From Hyphochytrium catenoides (lineage: Eukaryota > Sar > Hyphochytriomycetes > Hyphochytriales > Hyphochytriaceae): 16,619 nucleotides of DNA. Below, piece by piece: positions 16,026-16,619 of the stretch; the stretch's first letter is position 1; each line of letters starts with the position of its first letter. Made by a program: the position numbers and the translations under genes. Under the pieces are notes generated by a model. It did not search any database. It saw only the letters and a list, made by a program, of their open reading frames with translations, and was not told the DNA's origin. The stretch is from contig FLMG01000941.1 in assembly GCA_900088475.1 (NCBI GenBank), forward strand, positions 223,661 to 240,279, read 5' to 3'.

Positions 16026-16534
16026 ATGGACAAGGGCAAGCAAGCAGTGAACAATATGAAGAACATCAAGATGCCACAGGGAGGAGGTCCCCTGCTGGCC
16101 CTTGCCAAGGGAGCTGTTGGCATTGGTGTTCTAGCTTATGCAGGCTATCACAGTCTATTCAACGGTGAGATTTTCCAAGACAGGTTAGATGGAGCTATTG
16201 GAGTTCTAACGCATCACTTCGACAGTGGAGGGTGGACACAGAGCCATTGTGTTCAACCGTCTTGTAGGTATTAAGGAGAACATCTACACAGAAGGAACGC
16301 ACTTTATGATCCCCTGGATGGAGAGACCCATTATCTACGATGTCCGTACTCGCCCACGTAACCTTCAGTCACTGACTGGAAGTCGAGGTACGCGATCATT
16401 CAGTTGCAGCCTCCCGAAAAGATATGCCTGATAGATCTTCTCTATAGATCTTCAGATGGTCAACATTACGCTTCGAGTGCTCTCCAAGCCCGAAATTGCT
16501 CACCTTCCTTGGATCTACAGGCGCCTCGGCACTG
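16026..16534 (+). CDS. PHB2: Prohibitin-2, first three exons, runs off the window
   Basis: Exons 16026-16164, 16226-16387 and 16448-16534 give 129 complete codons plus one base; the last intron starts at 16535 (GTAAGC), and I see no convincing acceptor before the window ends. Prohibitin-2 assembles with prohibitin-1 into ring complexes in the inner mitochondrial membrane, which scaffold the membrane and regulate m-AAA protease. Residues 1-21 are basic or neutral and glycine-rich, and 23-41 form the single membrane anchor (LLALAKGAVGIGVLAYAGY). The SPFH/band-7 domain starts at VEGGHRAIVFNRLVG (47-61), with EGTHFMIPWMERPIIYDVR following; TGSRDLQMVNITLRVLSKPE is characteristic of PHB2 rather than PHB1. 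G at -3 and +4 supports the start. Two tandem TAG/ATCTTC acceptors lie 13 bases apart before exon 3; only the second keeps the frame. About 130 of the roughly 290-300 residues usual for the family are visible. Confidence 0.95.
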
Positions 16535-16619
16535 GTAAGCCAGCGAGAGTATAGACAAGAGAGAATATGCTTGTTTGCTTCTCTTGCCGCGACAGCTAAG
16601 ATCTAAGATCCGCTGGCCA

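Overview
The window is eukaryotic nuclear DNA. Five conserved protein genes can be assembled, all split by GT-AG introns (one is GC-AG), and every joined reading frame closes without a stop. Nothing in it is prokaryotic: there are no operons, ribosome binding sites, insertion sequences or CRISPR arrays. Introns are numerous and short (SPT16 has 21 averaging about 210 bases; the oxidoreductase has 9 averaging about 175) and most are pyrimidine-rich on the sense strand. This suits an intron-rich unicellular eukaryote, such as an alga, another protist or an early-diverging fungus. The lineage cannot be fixed from the sequence alone; the intron density resembles what is reported for chlorarachniophyte and cryptophyte nuclear genomes, but that is only a suggestion.

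Layout: (1) 407-1352, plus strand: mitochondrial matrix p32/MAM33 acidic protein, 3 exons. (2) 1987-4830, plus: Gfo/Idh/MocA-type NAD(P)-dependent oxidoreductase, 10 exons, with one GC-AG intron. (3) 5757-13372, plus: SPT16, the large subunit of the FACT histone chaperone, 22 exons, 1072 residues. (4) 14165-15300, minus: prefoldin subunit 2, 4 exons, convergent with SPT16. Its last exon is only 51 nt, lies beyond a 400-nt intron and carries the family's C-terminal SSGVL-like ending. (5) 16026 to past the window edge, plus: prohibitin-2, first three exons, divergent from prefoldin 2.

The genes form no pathway. Two products are mitochondrial (p32, prohibitin-2), one is a nuclear histone chaperone, one is a cytosolic co-chaperone and one is a probable cytosolic dehydrogenase of unknown substrate. 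The gaps of 220-930 bases hold leaders, 3' regions and presumed promoters, plus a few weak open frames reported at low confidence.

The most distinctive signals are simple-sequence tracts inside introns. A long (GA)n tract in SPT16 intron 13 is complementary to a long (CT)n/(CTTT)n tract in intron 19, and the exons between them total an exact multiple of three. A (CT)n-(CG)n tract lies just before the exon 17 acceptor. A (TG)n/(GA)n tract that looks intergenic on the plus strand is really the pyrimidine tract of the last prefoldin 2 intron. No evidence was found for a novel multi-gene system.
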